Source: G963662985 sp963662985 (GTDB lineage Bacteria; Chloroflexota; Anaerolineae; Anaerolineales; UBA11579). From it: 64,000 nucleotides of DNA. The position numbers were made by a program, and so were the translations under genes. Each line of letters opens with the position of its first letter. The stretch's first letter is position 1. Positions 44,227-52,450 of the stretch are shown in pieces. The stretch covers positions 1,550,001 through 1,614,000 of the forward strand of contig OY760067.1 of the NCBI GenBank assembly GCA_963662985.1, in the 5' to 3' direction. The notes beneath the pieces were generated by a model. That model had not been told where the DNA came from. It saw only the letters and a list, made by a program, of their open reading frames with translations, and searched no databases.

Positions 44227-44673
44227 ATGAAATTACATGATTTGAAACCAAACGAAGGTAAGACCAAGTCCGCAAAGCGTGTTGGGCGTGGTATTTCCGC
44301 TGGTCAAGGGAAGACTGCTGGTCGTGGTACTAAGGGTCAGAAATCCCGTTCTGGCGGTGGGGTTGGACTCTATCACCAAGGTGGGAACTTGCCATTTTAT
44401 CGTAAGTTGCCATTCAAGCGTGGTTTTACACCCCCTAATCAAGTGAGCTATAACGAAGTGAACCTCGATGATCTTTCTGTGTTCCCCGCTGGGAGCGTGG
44501 TGGATTTGGAGACAATGGACAAGGCTCGTCTTCTCCGTAAGGAAGGGTGGCCTGTGGTTGTGCTCGGTCGAGGGAATGTCGAAGTGGCCCTGACAGTTAA
44601 AGCAAATCGCTTCAGCAAGAATGCTAAGAGTAAGATTGAGGCAGCTGGCGGAAGCATTGAAGTAATCGAGTAA
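44227..44673 (+). CDS. rplO: 50S ribosomal protein L15
   Basis: 148 residues: the Gly/Arg-rich N-terminal tail R-V-G-R-G-I-S-A-G-Q-G-K-T-A-G-R-G, then G-G-N-L-P-F-Y-R-K-L-P and the C-terminal globular part. Late 50S assembly protein, next to secY as in most bacteria. Confidence 0.97.
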   Translation: MKLHDLKPNEGKTKSAKRVGRGISAGQGKTAGRGTKGQKSRSGGGVGLYHQGGNLPFYRKLPFKRGFTPPNQVSYNEVNLDDLSVFPAGSVVDLETMDKARLLRKEGWPVVVLGRGNVEVALTVKANRFSKNAKSKIEAAGGSIEVIE

Positions 44674-44693
44674 GGTAAGTAGGAGATTAACCC

Positions 44694-46046
44694 ATGAAAC
44701 AATCTGCCTGGCGATATCTTTGGACTTCTAAAGATATTAGAAAGAAACTGCTTTTCACACTGATGATTTTGGTAATTTACCGTTTTGCGGCGAATGTACC
44801 TGTTCCGGGTGTGGATCGTGCGACTATATCAGCCTTTTTTGAAGGTGGATCTGCAGGTGCAAATCTTGTAGGTTTTATGGATATGATCTCTGGTGGGACA
44901 ATCCGCAATTTTTCAGTGTTGGCAATGGGTGTTTATCCCTACATCACTGCGCAAATTATTTTGCAACTTTTGGTCCCGATTATTCCTGCTTTGCAGAAGA
45001 AAATGGAAGAAGATCAAAGAGAAGGGCGCAAATGGATGGAGAAGTGGACTTATATCCTTGCGATTCCTATGGCCGCCCTCTCTGCTTTTGGTCAGATTCA
45101 GATGATTTCTTATTGGGCAGGAACTTCTATTATTCCAGGGTTTGGTTTTGGTGCTGGTTCTGATATTTTGAAGTCAGTGACTATTATCATTGCTATGACA
45201 GCTGGGACAATGTTTGGGATCTGGTTGGGTGAGTTGATCTCTGAAAAAGGTTTGAAGGGTCAAGGCCTTTCTATGATTATTTTCTCAGGGATTGTGGCTA
45301 ATATTCCGAAGAATTTTGCTCAGGTGATTGTGAATCCTGATGGTCGATTGGTTTTGACAACTTATTTGCTTGTTTTGACTATCGCGATCATTTTTGTGAT
45401 TGTTGTGATTCAACAAGGTCGCCGAAACATTAACGTTTTTTATCCAGGTCGTCGAGTTGGTCGTCGTCAATCTATGCCTGTTACATCAAAGTTGCCTTTG
45501 ATGGTGAATATGGCTGGGATGATTCCGATTATCTTTGCGCAATCCATTTTGCAATTCCCTAGCATTGTGGCAGGGTTCTTTGTGAGCTCTTCTCATGAGG
45601 GTTTGGCGAAGTTTGCATTGAGTGTGCAGAATCTGTTTGTTTCTACAAGTGGATGGTATTGGCTGTTCTACTTCTTTATGGTAGTGTTCTTTGCATTTTT
45701 CTATACTGATGTTCTTTTCCAACAACAGAATTATGGTGAGAATTTGAAAAAATCAGGTGCGAAGGTGCAAGGGGTGAGCCCTGGTAAACCCACACAAGAC
45801 TATCTAAATAAGGTGTTGCGCAGAATTACGCTTCCTGGAGCTTTGTTCTTGGGTGCTGTTGCTGTGATGCCTTACATTTCTCAACTGATTGTGACTGCTA
45901 TGAAGTTGGGTGATGTGAATACGTCTGCTCTTTTGGTGAGTTCTTCTGGTATGTTGATTGTTGTTGGGACGATCCGTGATATGTTCCTCAATATTGACAC
46001 TGAGTTGAAGTTGCGAGGGTATGACGATAAGATGTTGGTTCGTTAG
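44694..46046 (+). CDS. secY: Protein translocase subunit SecY
   Basis: 450 residues, ten membrane helices, the central pore subunit of the Sec translocon. Plug and gate regions are recognisable: N-V-P-V-P-G-V-D near the first helix, F-S-V-L-A-M-G-V-Y-P-Y-I-T-A-Q-I in helix 2 and the cytoplasmic loop R-R-x-x-V-x-Y-P-G-R-R. Co-transcribed with ribosomal genes, followed by adk after 24 bases. Confidence 0.97.
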   Translation: MKQSAWRYLWTSKDIRKKLLFTLMILVIYRFAANVPVPGVDRATISAFFEGGSAGANLVGFMDMISGGTIRNFSVLAMGVYPYITAQIILQLLVPIIPALQKKMEEDQREGRKWMEKWTYILAIPMAALSAFGQIQMISYWAGTSIIPGFGFGAGSDILKSVTIIIAMTAGTMFGIWLGELISEKGLKGQGLSMIIFSGIVANIPKNFAQVIVNPDGRLVLTTYLLVLTIAIIFVIVVIQQGRRNINVFYPGRRVGRRQSMPVTSKLPLMVNMAGMIPIIFAQSILQFPSIVAGFFVSSSHEGLAKFALSVQNLFVSTSGWYWLFYFFMVVFFAFFYTDVLFQQQNYGENLKKSGAKVQGVSPGKPTQDYLNKVLRRITLPGALFLGAVAVMPYISQLIVTAMKLGDVNTSALLVSSSGMLIVVGTIRDMFLNIDTELKLRGYDDKMLVR

Positions 46047-46070
46047 CAAGACGGTTGAAGGGATTTTTCG

Positions 46071-46718
46071 ATGCCTACGTATGTCGTTTTGTTAGGAGCT
46101 CCAGGTGCCGGTAAGGGCACGCAAGCTGTGACGATTTCAGAGGAAATGGGGTTACCCCACATTTCCTCTGGTGACATTTTCAGAGAGAATCTGAAAAATG
46201 AGACTGAGTTAGGAAAAGAAGCAGCACAGTTTATTAATGCTGGCGAGCTTGTTCCGGATGATTTGACGATTAAGATGATCGAGGATCGACTTTCTCGACC
46301 AGATTGCAAGGATGGGGCAGTGTTGGACGGGTTCCCTCGTACAGCGCCTCAGGCTGCAGCTTTGGATGAGATGTTGAAGAAGTTTGATGGACAAGTGGAT
46401 GTTGTGCCTTTTATTGATGTTCCGACGGAGGAGTTGGTGAAACGACTTTCTGGTCGGATTGTTTGTAAGAAGTGTGGGGCAACTTTCCATAAGGTTTTTA
46501 ATCCTTATACGGTTTGTCCTTCTGGTGAGGATCATTCTGAATATCTTTATCAGAGAGAAGACGATAAGGAAGAGACGGTTCGTAATCGCATTAAGGTATA
46601 TCTTGCAAATACGTCACCTTTGATTGAGTATTATGAGGAACGTGATGTGTTGGCAAGAGTGAATGGCGATCAAGATATTGAGGCTGTTCGCGAAGATGTG
46701 CTTGATGTTCTTAAGTAA
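46071..46718 (+). CDS. adk: Adenylate kinase with zinc-type LID
   Basis: 215 residues: P-loop G-A-P-G-A-G-K-G-T, D-G-F-P-R-T and the LID with C-K-K-C and, 17 residues on, C-P-S-G-E-D, a three-Cys/Asp zinc site of the Gram-positive type. It balances AMP, ADP and ATP. Normal position after secY. Confidence 0.97.
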   Translation: MPTYVVLLGAPGAGKGTQAVTISEEMGLPHISSGDIFRENLKNETELGKEAAQFINAGELVPDDLTIKMIEDRLSRPDCKDGAVLDGFPRTAPQAAALDEMLKKFDGQVDVVPFIDVPTEELVKRLSGRIVCKKCGATFHKVFNPYTVCPSGEDHSEYLYQREDDKEETVRNRIKVYLANTSPLIEYYEERDVLARVNGDQDIEAVREDVLDVLK

Positions 46719-46753
46719 GTAAGAATTTAAAGTTTTAGAAGAAGGTAACTAGT

Positions 46754-47530
46754 ATGGCCTGGGATCGGAACATTGTTCTGAAAAACAAAAAAGAAATCGA
46801 TGTAATGCGCGAAGCTGGCAAGATTAATGTGGCAGCTTTGACGGCTGTGAAGGAAGCACTTCGCCCAGGAGTTACTACAAAGGAATTAGATCAAATCGCA
46901 GAGACCGTGATTCGAGATCATGGTGCTACACCTGCTTTTTTGAATTATCCGGGTCCGTATCCTTATCCAGGAACGATTAATGCTAGCATTAATGAAGAGC
47001 TTGTTCATGGGTTGCCGGGTCCGCGAATGTTAAAAGAAGGTGACATTATTTCGATAGATTGCGGTACAATATACAATGGTTTCGTGGCAGACTCTGCATT
47101 CACCGCCGGAGTTGGCGAGATCTCAGATGATTTGAAAAAGTTGCTGGAAGTTACTAAAAAATCGCTGTATGCAGGCATTGAGAAGATGCGTGTCGGCGCC
47201 CGCCTTGGAGACATTGGAGCGGCTGTCCATGAAGTGGTTAAAGAAGCAGGTTTCTTTGTTCCACGAGAGTATACGGGGCATGGCGTTGGACGAGAGATGC
47301 ATGAGGGACCTTCCTTACCCAACTATGGCGTCCCCGGTCAGGGGATTGCTTTGCGAAAAGGGATGACCATCGCTATTGAACCTATGGTTCTGATGGGGAC
47401 TTATCGCACGAAAGTGATGCCAGATCGTTGGACTGTAACCTCTGCGGATGATTCGTATACAGCACATTTTGAGCACACCGTGGCAATTACAGATAAGGGT
47501 CCGCAAATTTTGACGCCGTTGGGCTGGTGA
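46754..47530 (+). CDS. map: Methionine aminopeptidase, type I
   Basis: 258 residues with the metal ligands spread over S-I-D-C-G-T (Asp), D-S-A-F-T (Asp), G-H-G-V-G-R-x-M-H (His), I-E-P-M (Glu) and a final Glu in F-E-H-T-V. It removes the N-terminal Met of new proteins. infA, which usually follows, is absent; rpmJ comes next after 89 bases. Confidence 0.96.
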   Translation: MAWDRNIVLKNKKEIDVMREAGKINVAALTAVKEALRPGVTTKELDQIAETVIRDHGATPAFLNYPGPYPYPGTINASINEELVHGLPGPRMLKEGDIISIDCGTIYNGFVADSAFTAGVGEISDDLKKLLEVTKKSLYAGIEKMRVGARLGDIGAAVHEVVKEAGFFVPREYTGHGVGREMHEGPSLPNYGVPGQGIALRKGMTIAIEPMVLMGTYRTKVMPDRWTVTSADDSYTAHFEHTVAITDKGPQILTPLGW

Positions 47531-47536
47531 GTTTGC

Positions 47537-47565
47537 TGGACGAAAAAAGGAAGTGCATTTATAAT
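47537..47565 (+). promoter_or_regulatory. Internal promoter for rpmJ to rplQ
   Basis: TGGACG (47537-47542), 17-base spacer and a perfect TATAAT (47560-47565). The leader after the start point (about 47572) contains TTGG-G-CTGC pairing with GCAGCCAA across a short loop, an 8-bp stem with one bulge, in the place where E. coli has the S4-controlled alpha-operon leader. Confidence 0.65.
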
Positions 47566-47619
47566 AAACGCTTTGGGCTGCTGGAAAAGCTTGGCAGCCA
47601 AGTAGCAAGGAGTAAGTAA

Positions 47620-47733
47620 ATGAAGGTATCTGCTTCAGTAAAAAAACGCTGTGCTAAGTGCAAGATTATTAAGCGCAAAGGCAGAGTGATGGTGATTTGT
47701 GAAAATCCAAAACATAAGCAAAGGCAAGGATAG
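47620..47733 (+). CDS. rpmJ: 50S ribosomal protein L36, zinc form
   Basis: 37 residues: M-K-V-S-A-S-V-K-K-R-C-A-K-C at the start, then C-E-N-P-K-H-K-Q-R-Q-G, the C-x-x-C...C...H zinc site of the C+ form. AAGGAG precedes the ATG. Very short but unmistakable. Confidence 0.96.
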   Translation: MKVSASVKKRCAKCKIIKRKGRVMVICENPKHKQRQG

Positions 47734-47739
47734 GAATCT

Positions 47740-48123
47740 ATGGCACGTATTGAAGGTGTAGACCTCCCAAGAAATAAACGAGTCGAAATCGGCCTTACCT
47801 ATATCTATGGTATTGGTTTGAAGACTTCTCAGGAAATTTTGGCTGAGACCGAAATTAATCCTGATACTCGAGTCAAAGACCTCGCCGAAACCGAAGTTGC
47901 AGCACTTCGTGACTATATCACTAAGAACTTTACGGTTGAAGGTGATTTGAGACGTGAAGTACAAATGAATATTAAACGCCTAATGGAAATTGGTTCGTAT
48001 CGTGGTTTGCGACATCGTCGTAATTTGCCCGTTCGTGGGCAACGAACCCGCACCAATGCCCGCACCCGCAAGGGGATCAAGAAGACCGTTGCTGGTCGTG
48101 GTCGCCGCCGTGGTGGTAAATAG
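47740..48123 (+). CDS. rpsM: 30S ribosomal protein S13
   Basis: 127 residues: A-R-I-E-G-V-D-L-P-R-N-K-R-V, I-Y-G-I-G and the C-terminal R-G-L-R-H-R-R-N-L-P-V-R-G-Q-R-T followed by a basic tail reaching the P site. Confidence 0.97.
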   Translation: MARIEGVDLPRNKRVEIGLTYIYGIGLKTSQEILAETEINPDTRVKDLAETEVAALRDYITKNFTVEGDLRREVQMNIKRLMEIGSYRGLRHRRNLPVRGQRTRTNARTRKGIKKTVAGRGRRRGGK

Positions 48124-48140
48124 GTAGATAGAGAGGCAAT

Positions 48141-48536
48141 ATGGCAAACGCTCGTTCTACAAAACGCAGTGGTCGAAAAACAAAACGTACACTTTCTTCT
48201 GGACAAGTGCACATTTTCGCCACATTTAATAATACGATTATTACTGTTAGTGATAACCAGGGGAACGCCGTGGTTTGGTCTAGTGGTGGCAAGATGGGCT
48301 TTAAGGGTTCACGAAAAGCAACACCATTTGCAAGCCGGTTGGCGGTTGAAGATGCTTTGAAAAAAGCAGTCGATATGGGATTAAAGGAAGTTGAAGTGAT
48401 CGTGAAGGGGCCAGGCCCCGGTCGAGATGCTTCTATCCGTGCTGTACAAAGCATGGGTTTGAAAATTACAGCAATTGCTGATATTACCCCTGTTCCCCAC
48501 AATGGATGTCGTCCGCCGAAGCGCAGACGTATCTAA
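48141..48536 (+). CDS. rpsK: 30S ribosomal protein S11
   Basis: 131 residues: I-F-A-T-F-N-N-T-I-I-T-V-S-D, V-K-G-P-G-P-G-R-D and the C-terminal P-H-N-G-C-R-P-P-K-R-R-R. It forms the 30S platform with S7 and S18. Confidence 0.97.
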   Translation: MANARSTKRSGRKTKRTLSSGQVHIFATFNNTIITVSDNQGNAVVWSSGGKMGFKGSRKATPFASRLAVEDALKKAVDMGLKEVEVIVKGPGPGRDASIRAVQSMGLKITAIADITPVPHNGCRPPKRRRI

Positions 48537-48563
48537 TATTTTTGAGTAAAGGAAGAACTACTT

Positions 48564-49202
48564 ATGGCAAGATACACTGGCCCAGTATGTAAACTTTGCC
48601 GTCGTGAAGGTGAAAAATTATACCTGAAAGGCGAACGATGTTATTCAGTTAAATGTTCTTTTGAGAAGAGAGCATATCCCCCTGGACAACATGGTCGTCA
48701 AGGTCAATGGGGTTCTAGCAGAACTTCTGATTATGGAAACCAATTGCGCGCAAAACAACTTACAAGACGTACTTATGGCGTATTAGAGAAACAATTCCGT
48801 CGCTATTACAAAACCGCTGTTAAATCTAAGGGTTTGACAGGTGTTGCACTTTTGCAAAACCTTGAGATCCGCTTTGATAACGTGCTTTATCGCATGGGAT
48901 TTGCAGCCAGCCGTGCACAAGCACGCCAGCTGATTGCTCACCGTCATTTTATGGTGAATGGTCGCATTACAGATGTGCCTTCTATGCAAATTAAAGTCGG
49001 CGATAAGATCGAAATTCGTGAAGGTTCTAAGAAGAAATTATTCTTCAAAGAACTTGTGGACATTGCTGAAGAACGCAATGCAGCTGAATGGCTCGAACGT
49101 GATGTTAAGTCACTTTCTGGCTCAATGAAACGCCTTCCAGAACGTTCCGAAATCGACGCGAACATCAACGAACAACTCGTAGTGGAATACTACTCACGCT
49201 AA
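48564..49202 (+). CDS. rpsD: 30S ribosomal protein S4, zinc form
   Basis: 212 residues. The N-terminus carries C-K-L-C and C-Y-S-V-K-C, the zinc-binding form of S4. The S4 RNA-binding domain lies at about 95-160 (L-E-I-R-F-D-N-V, R-A-Q-A-R-Q-L-I-A-H-R-H). It initiates 30S assembly and in E. coli represses the alpha operon. Confidence 0.97.
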   Translation: MARYTGPVCKLCRREGEKLYLKGERCYSVKCSFEKRAYPPGQHGRQGQWGSSRTSDYGNQLRAKQLTRRTYGVLEKQFRRYYKTAVKSKGLTGVALLQNLEIRFDNVLYRMGFAASRAQARQLIAHRHFMVNGRITDVPSMQIKVGDKIEIREGSKKKLFFKELVDIAEERNAAEWLERDVKSLSGSMKRLPERSEIDANINEQLVVEYYSR

Positions 49203-49257
49203 GTCTTTTAGTGTGATTGGATTTGTTGGATTAGCTAATATTGAGGAAGGATAAACC

Positions 49258-50235
49258 GTGATAGTACTTAGTAATATGGTTACACCGAAAATTGAACGTG
49301 AGGCAGAAGCACGCAATTACGGTAAATATACTATCAGCCCGTTAGAACGTGGCTATGGAAACACTCTCGGGAATGCTCTTCGTCGTGTGTTGCTCTCCTC
49401 TTTGGAAGGGGCAGCGATTACATCGATTCGTATTTCCGATATCAGCCATGAATATTCAAGTATTCCTGGTGTTCGTGAAGACGTCATTCAGATTATTTTG
49501 CAAATGAAGCAAGTGTGTATGAAGCTTTATGACGTTGATTCGGCTCGACTTCATTTGGATGTGAGTGGTGAAGGCATCGTGACTGCTGCTGACATTATTG
49601 CTCCTCCGGAAGTTGAAATTGTTAACCCAGATCTTTATCTCTTCACCTCAGACAGTCCCGAAACAAAGCTATCCATCGAGATGATCGTGGAACGTGGTCG
49701 AGGATATTCACCTGCTTCTGATCGCAGTGGGAAGTTGCCGATTGGGGATCTCCCGATTGATGCTATTTTCACCGCGGTTAAGAAAGTGAATTGGTCCGTT
49801 GTTTCCGCCCGAGTTGGTCAGAGCACAGACTTTGATCGCTTGGTGATGGAAATTTGGACAGATGGCACGATTCAACCAGAAGAGGCTCTGAGCACAAGCG
49901 CAGGCATTTTGATTGAACATCTTAAACACATCGCAGGTGTTACCGAGATTTCACTCGGACCTGTTGTGGAAGAAGAAGAAACTGATAGCCGAATGGCAAG
50001 TGAAGTCTTTGATTCCCCGATTGAGAATCTTGATCTTTCAGTGCGTGTTTTCAATTCTTTGAAGCGCGCAGGAATCACCACCGTGGGCGAGGTTATTGAA
50101 CTTTTGGATAAGGGCGAAGATGCAATTATGTCCATCCGAAATTTTGGTGACAAGAGCTTGAACGAGTTGGTTGATATGATGAAGGAAAAAGGCTATATCG
50201 GTAAGGATGAAGACGAATCTGAAGATATGGAATAA
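49258..50235 (+). CDS. rpoA: RNA polymerase alpha subunit
   Basis: 325 residues, full length: N-terminal assembly domain with E-R-G-Y-G-N-T-L-G-N-A-L-R-R-V-L-L-S-S and an intact C-terminal domain (L-D-L-S-V-R-V-F-N-S-L-K-R-A-G-I, then N-F-G-D-K-S-L). GTG at 49258 follows GAGGAAGG; ATG at 49276 is possible. With rpoB this gives two core subunits in the window and no rpoC. Confidence 0.97.
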   Translation: MIVLSNMVTPKIEREAEARNYGKYTISPLERGYGNTLGNALRRVLLSSLEGAAITSIRISDISHEYSSIPGVREDVIQIILQMKQVCMKLYDVDSARLHLDVSGEGIVTAADIIAPPEVEIVNPDLYLFTSDSPETKLSIEMIVERGRGYSPASDRSGKLPIGDLPIDAIFTAVKKVNWSVVSARVGQSTDFDRLVMEIWTDGTIQPEEALSTSAGILIEHLKHIAGVTEISLGPVVEEEETDSRMASEVFDSPIENLDLSVRVFNSLKRAGITTVGEVIELLDKGEDAIMSIRNFGDKSLNELVDMMKEKGYIGKDEDESEDME

Positions 50236-50275
50236 AGCCAATTTGGCTTAGCTTATAATTACAGCGGAGTAAATT

Positions 50276-50653
50276 ATGCGACATAAAGTTAAAGGTAAAA
50301 TTCTCAGTCGTGAATCAGGCGTTCGCACCGCATTGCGAAAAGTCTTGATTAAACAACTGTTTGAATTTGAACGCATCAAAACTACACGTGCAAAAGCAGA
50401 AGCAATTCGCTCTGATGCAGAGAAATTGATCACAATTGCTAAAAAAGGCAATGCAGCGGAAGATCCGGCAAAGATGGTTCATTACCGCAGATTAGCAGCC
50501 GCACGTTTGAGTGATCCTACTATCGTCAAGGTTCTCTTTGATGATATCGCACCACGCTATGCAGAACGCGAAGGTGGCTATACACGAATGATCAAAATTG
50601 GTCCACGTGTGAGCGACCGCGCTGAGATGGTGGTGTTGGAATTAGTTGAGTAA
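50276..50653 (+). CDS. rplQ: 50S ribosomal protein L17
   Basis: 125 residues: M-R-H-K-V-K-G-K-I-L-S-R, then L-I-K-Q-L-F-E-F-E-R-I-K-T-T-x-A-K-A and the C-terminal G-G-Y-T-R-M-I-K-I-G-P-R. The 40 bases before it contain a small AAGCC/GGCTT hairpin and a TATAAT (50254-50259). Confidence 0.96.
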   Translation: MRHKVKGKILSRESGVRTALRKVLIKQLFEFERIKTTRAKAEAIRSDAEKLITIAKKGNAAEDPAKMVHYRRLAAARLSDPTIVKVLFDDIAPRYAEREGGYTRMIKIGPRVSDRAEMVVLELVE

Positions 50654-50714
50654 TTTAGTACAAAATCAGTCAGGAAAACCAGCGGCTTGCTGAGGCAGGA
50701 AGTCTGGGAAACAA

Positions 50715-51488
50715 ATGGCACGTTACCAATTGAAAATTGCCTATGACGGGACTGAGTTTTACGGGTTTCAACGTCAGACTCATTTGAGAACCGTCCAGGC
50801 TGAGATAGAACAAGCGCTCACGATGATCGGTTGGCAGGAGAGCAGAATCATTGGTGCTGGCAGAACAGACACTGGGGTTCATGCAGATGGACAGGTGGTG
50901 GCTTTCAATTTGAATTGGAGGCACTCAAACCAGAAGCTAGCAAATGCAATGAATGCGATTTTGCCAATGGATATTTCCGTGCAGAGTGTGCGTGAGGTTT
51001 CGGCAGATTTCAACCCCCGTTACGATGCGAAATCACGAACTTATCGTTACACAATCTATGTCAGCCCCAATCGAAATGCTTTGAGAGATCGGTTTGCTTG
51101 GCAGATTAAGAAGCCATTGGACATTGAGAAGATGAATGTTTGTGGTGAGATGATGACAGGAATTCATGATTTTTCGGCATTTGGCACAGCGCTTGAAGAA
51201 GGTGGCATTACGATTCGCCAAATTCATCAGGCGTTTTGGCAGGCAGAAAATGATTCTTTTGTTTTTTGGATTTGCGCAAATGCTTTCCTCTACCATATGG
51301 TGCGACGAACAGTCAAAGCGATGGTGGCGGTGGGCACTGGTGCGATGAGTTTAAAAACTTTTGAGGAACATTTGCACGCCAAACAGCCTTGTGAAAACGG
51401 CGGAATGATTGCAGGTTTGGCCCCAGCATGTGGGCTGAGCTTAGTTGAGGTAAGCTATCCTGATGAGGCAATTCAATTGAAAGACTAA
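50715..51488 (+). CDS. truA: tRNA pseudouridine(38-40) synthase TruA
   Basis: 257 residues: Y-D-G-T-x-F-Y-G-F-Q-R-Q, the catalytic motif G-A-G-R-T-D-T-G-V-H-A (Asp nucleophile) and F-L-Y-H-M-V-R-R. It modifies the anticodon stem-loop. It lies between rplQ and rplM, a common arrangement. Confidence 0.95.
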   Translation: MARYQLKIAYDGTEFYGFQRQTHLRTVQAEIEQALTMIGWQESRIIGAGRTDTGVHADGQVVAFNLNWRHSNQKLANAMNAILPMDISVQSVREVSADFNPRYDAKSRTYRYTIYVSPNRNALRDRFAWQIKKPLDIEKMNVCGEMMTGIHDFSAFGTALEEGGITIRQIHQAFWQAENDSFVFWICANAFLYHMVRRTVKAMVAVGTGAMSLKTFEEHLHAKQPCENGGMIAGLAPACGLSLVEVSYPDEAIQLKD

Positions 51489-51506
51489 TTAACTAGTGAG
51501 GTTAAA

Positions 51507-51941
51507 ATGGAAAAAACCTATTATCCTAAAGCTGGCGACATTAACCGTGAATGGTATGTTGTGGATGCTGAGGGCAAAAATTTAGGGCGTTTAGCCACAC
51601 AAATTGCCGCAGTGCTTATTGGTAAACATAAACCTACGTTTACCCCTGGCGTTGACACTGGCGATTTTGTGGTAGTCGTAAATTGTGAAAAAGTTGTCGT
51701 TACTGGTAAGAAGATGGACGACAAGATGTATTATCGCCACAGTGGATATCCCGGTGGTTTGAAAGAAACAAACTTAAAAACTTTGTTGGGTACTTTCCCG
51801 GATCGCGTAATTACCAGCGCAGTTTGGGGTATGTTGCCTCATAACAAGCTTGGGCGTGCACTTTTGAAGAAATTGAAAGTTTATGCAGGACCTGAACATC
51901 CTCATGATGCACAACAACCCAAACCGTTGGAATTGAACTAG
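51507..51941 (+). CDS. rplM: 50S ribosomal protein L13
   Basis: 144 residues: W-Y-V-V-D-A-E-G-K-N-L-G-R-L-A-T, H-K-P-T-F-T-P and the C-terminal P-H-D-A-Q-Q-P-K-P-L. Early 50S assembly protein, paired with rpsI as usual. Confidence 0.97.
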   Translation: MEKTYYPKAGDINREWYVVDAEGKNLGRLATQIAAVLIGKHKPTFTPGVDTGDFVVVVNCEKVVVTGKKMDDKMYYRHSGYPGGLKETNLKTLLGTFPDRVITSAVWGMLPHNKLGRALLKKLKVYAGPEHPHDAQQPKPLELN

Positions 51942-51951
51942 GAGCGATATT

Positions 51952-52344
51952 ATGGCAGAACGTTATTTTGAAGGTGTTGGTCGTCGTAAAGCAAGTTCAG
52001 CTCGTGTGCGTGTGACAAAAGGGACAGGCGAATTCATTGTGAACGGTAAGAGCGTTGATGAATTCTTCCCCCGCTTGGGTGACAAAGAAAATGCAGTTTC
52101 CCCGATTGTGGATGCTGGTTTGACAAGTGGCGTGAACGTTTCCGTGCTCGTGAAGGGCGGCGGCGTGACTGGTCAATCTGGTGCAGTTCGCATGGGTCTT
52201 GGGCGCGCATTATCTAAGATGGATGAATCTTTGAGCTCCATGATGCACAGCAACGGCCACATGACTCGTGACCCTCGAATGAAAGAACGAAAGAAACCAG
52301 GTCTCAAACGTGCTCGAAAGGCACCAACCTATACAAAACGTTAA
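51952..52344 (+). CDS. rpsI: 30S ribosomal protein S9
   Basis: 130 residues: G-V-G-R-R-K-A-S-S-A-R-V-R, G-G-G-V-T-G-Q-S-G-A-V-R-M-G-L and the C-terminal K-A-P-T-Y-T-K-R, whose tail contacts P-site tRNA. It closes the ribosomal cluster. Confidence 0.97.
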   Translation: MAERYFEGVGRRKASSARVRVTKGTGEFIVNGKSVDEFFPRLGDKENAVSPIVDAGLTSGVNVSVLVKGGGVTGQSGAVRMGLGRALSKMDESLSSMMHSNGHMTRDPRMKERKKPGLKRARKAPTYTKR

Positions 52345-52399
52345 TCATTCGTTTGTTCACCATATGCTTGGCATATGAAACAAAAAACAAAACAAAATG

Positions 52400-52438
52400 C
52401 CGTAGAGATGGGTTTCCGTCTCTACGGTTATTGTTATT
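52400..52438 (+). terminator. Intrinsic terminator after rpsI
   Basis: Nine-base arms CCGTAGAGA (52400-52408) and TCTCTACGG (52419-52427) with a 10-base loop, then a T-rich run. It ends the rplC-rpsI gene block before mazG. Confidence 0.8.
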
Positions 52439-52450
52439 AAAGGAAATTGC

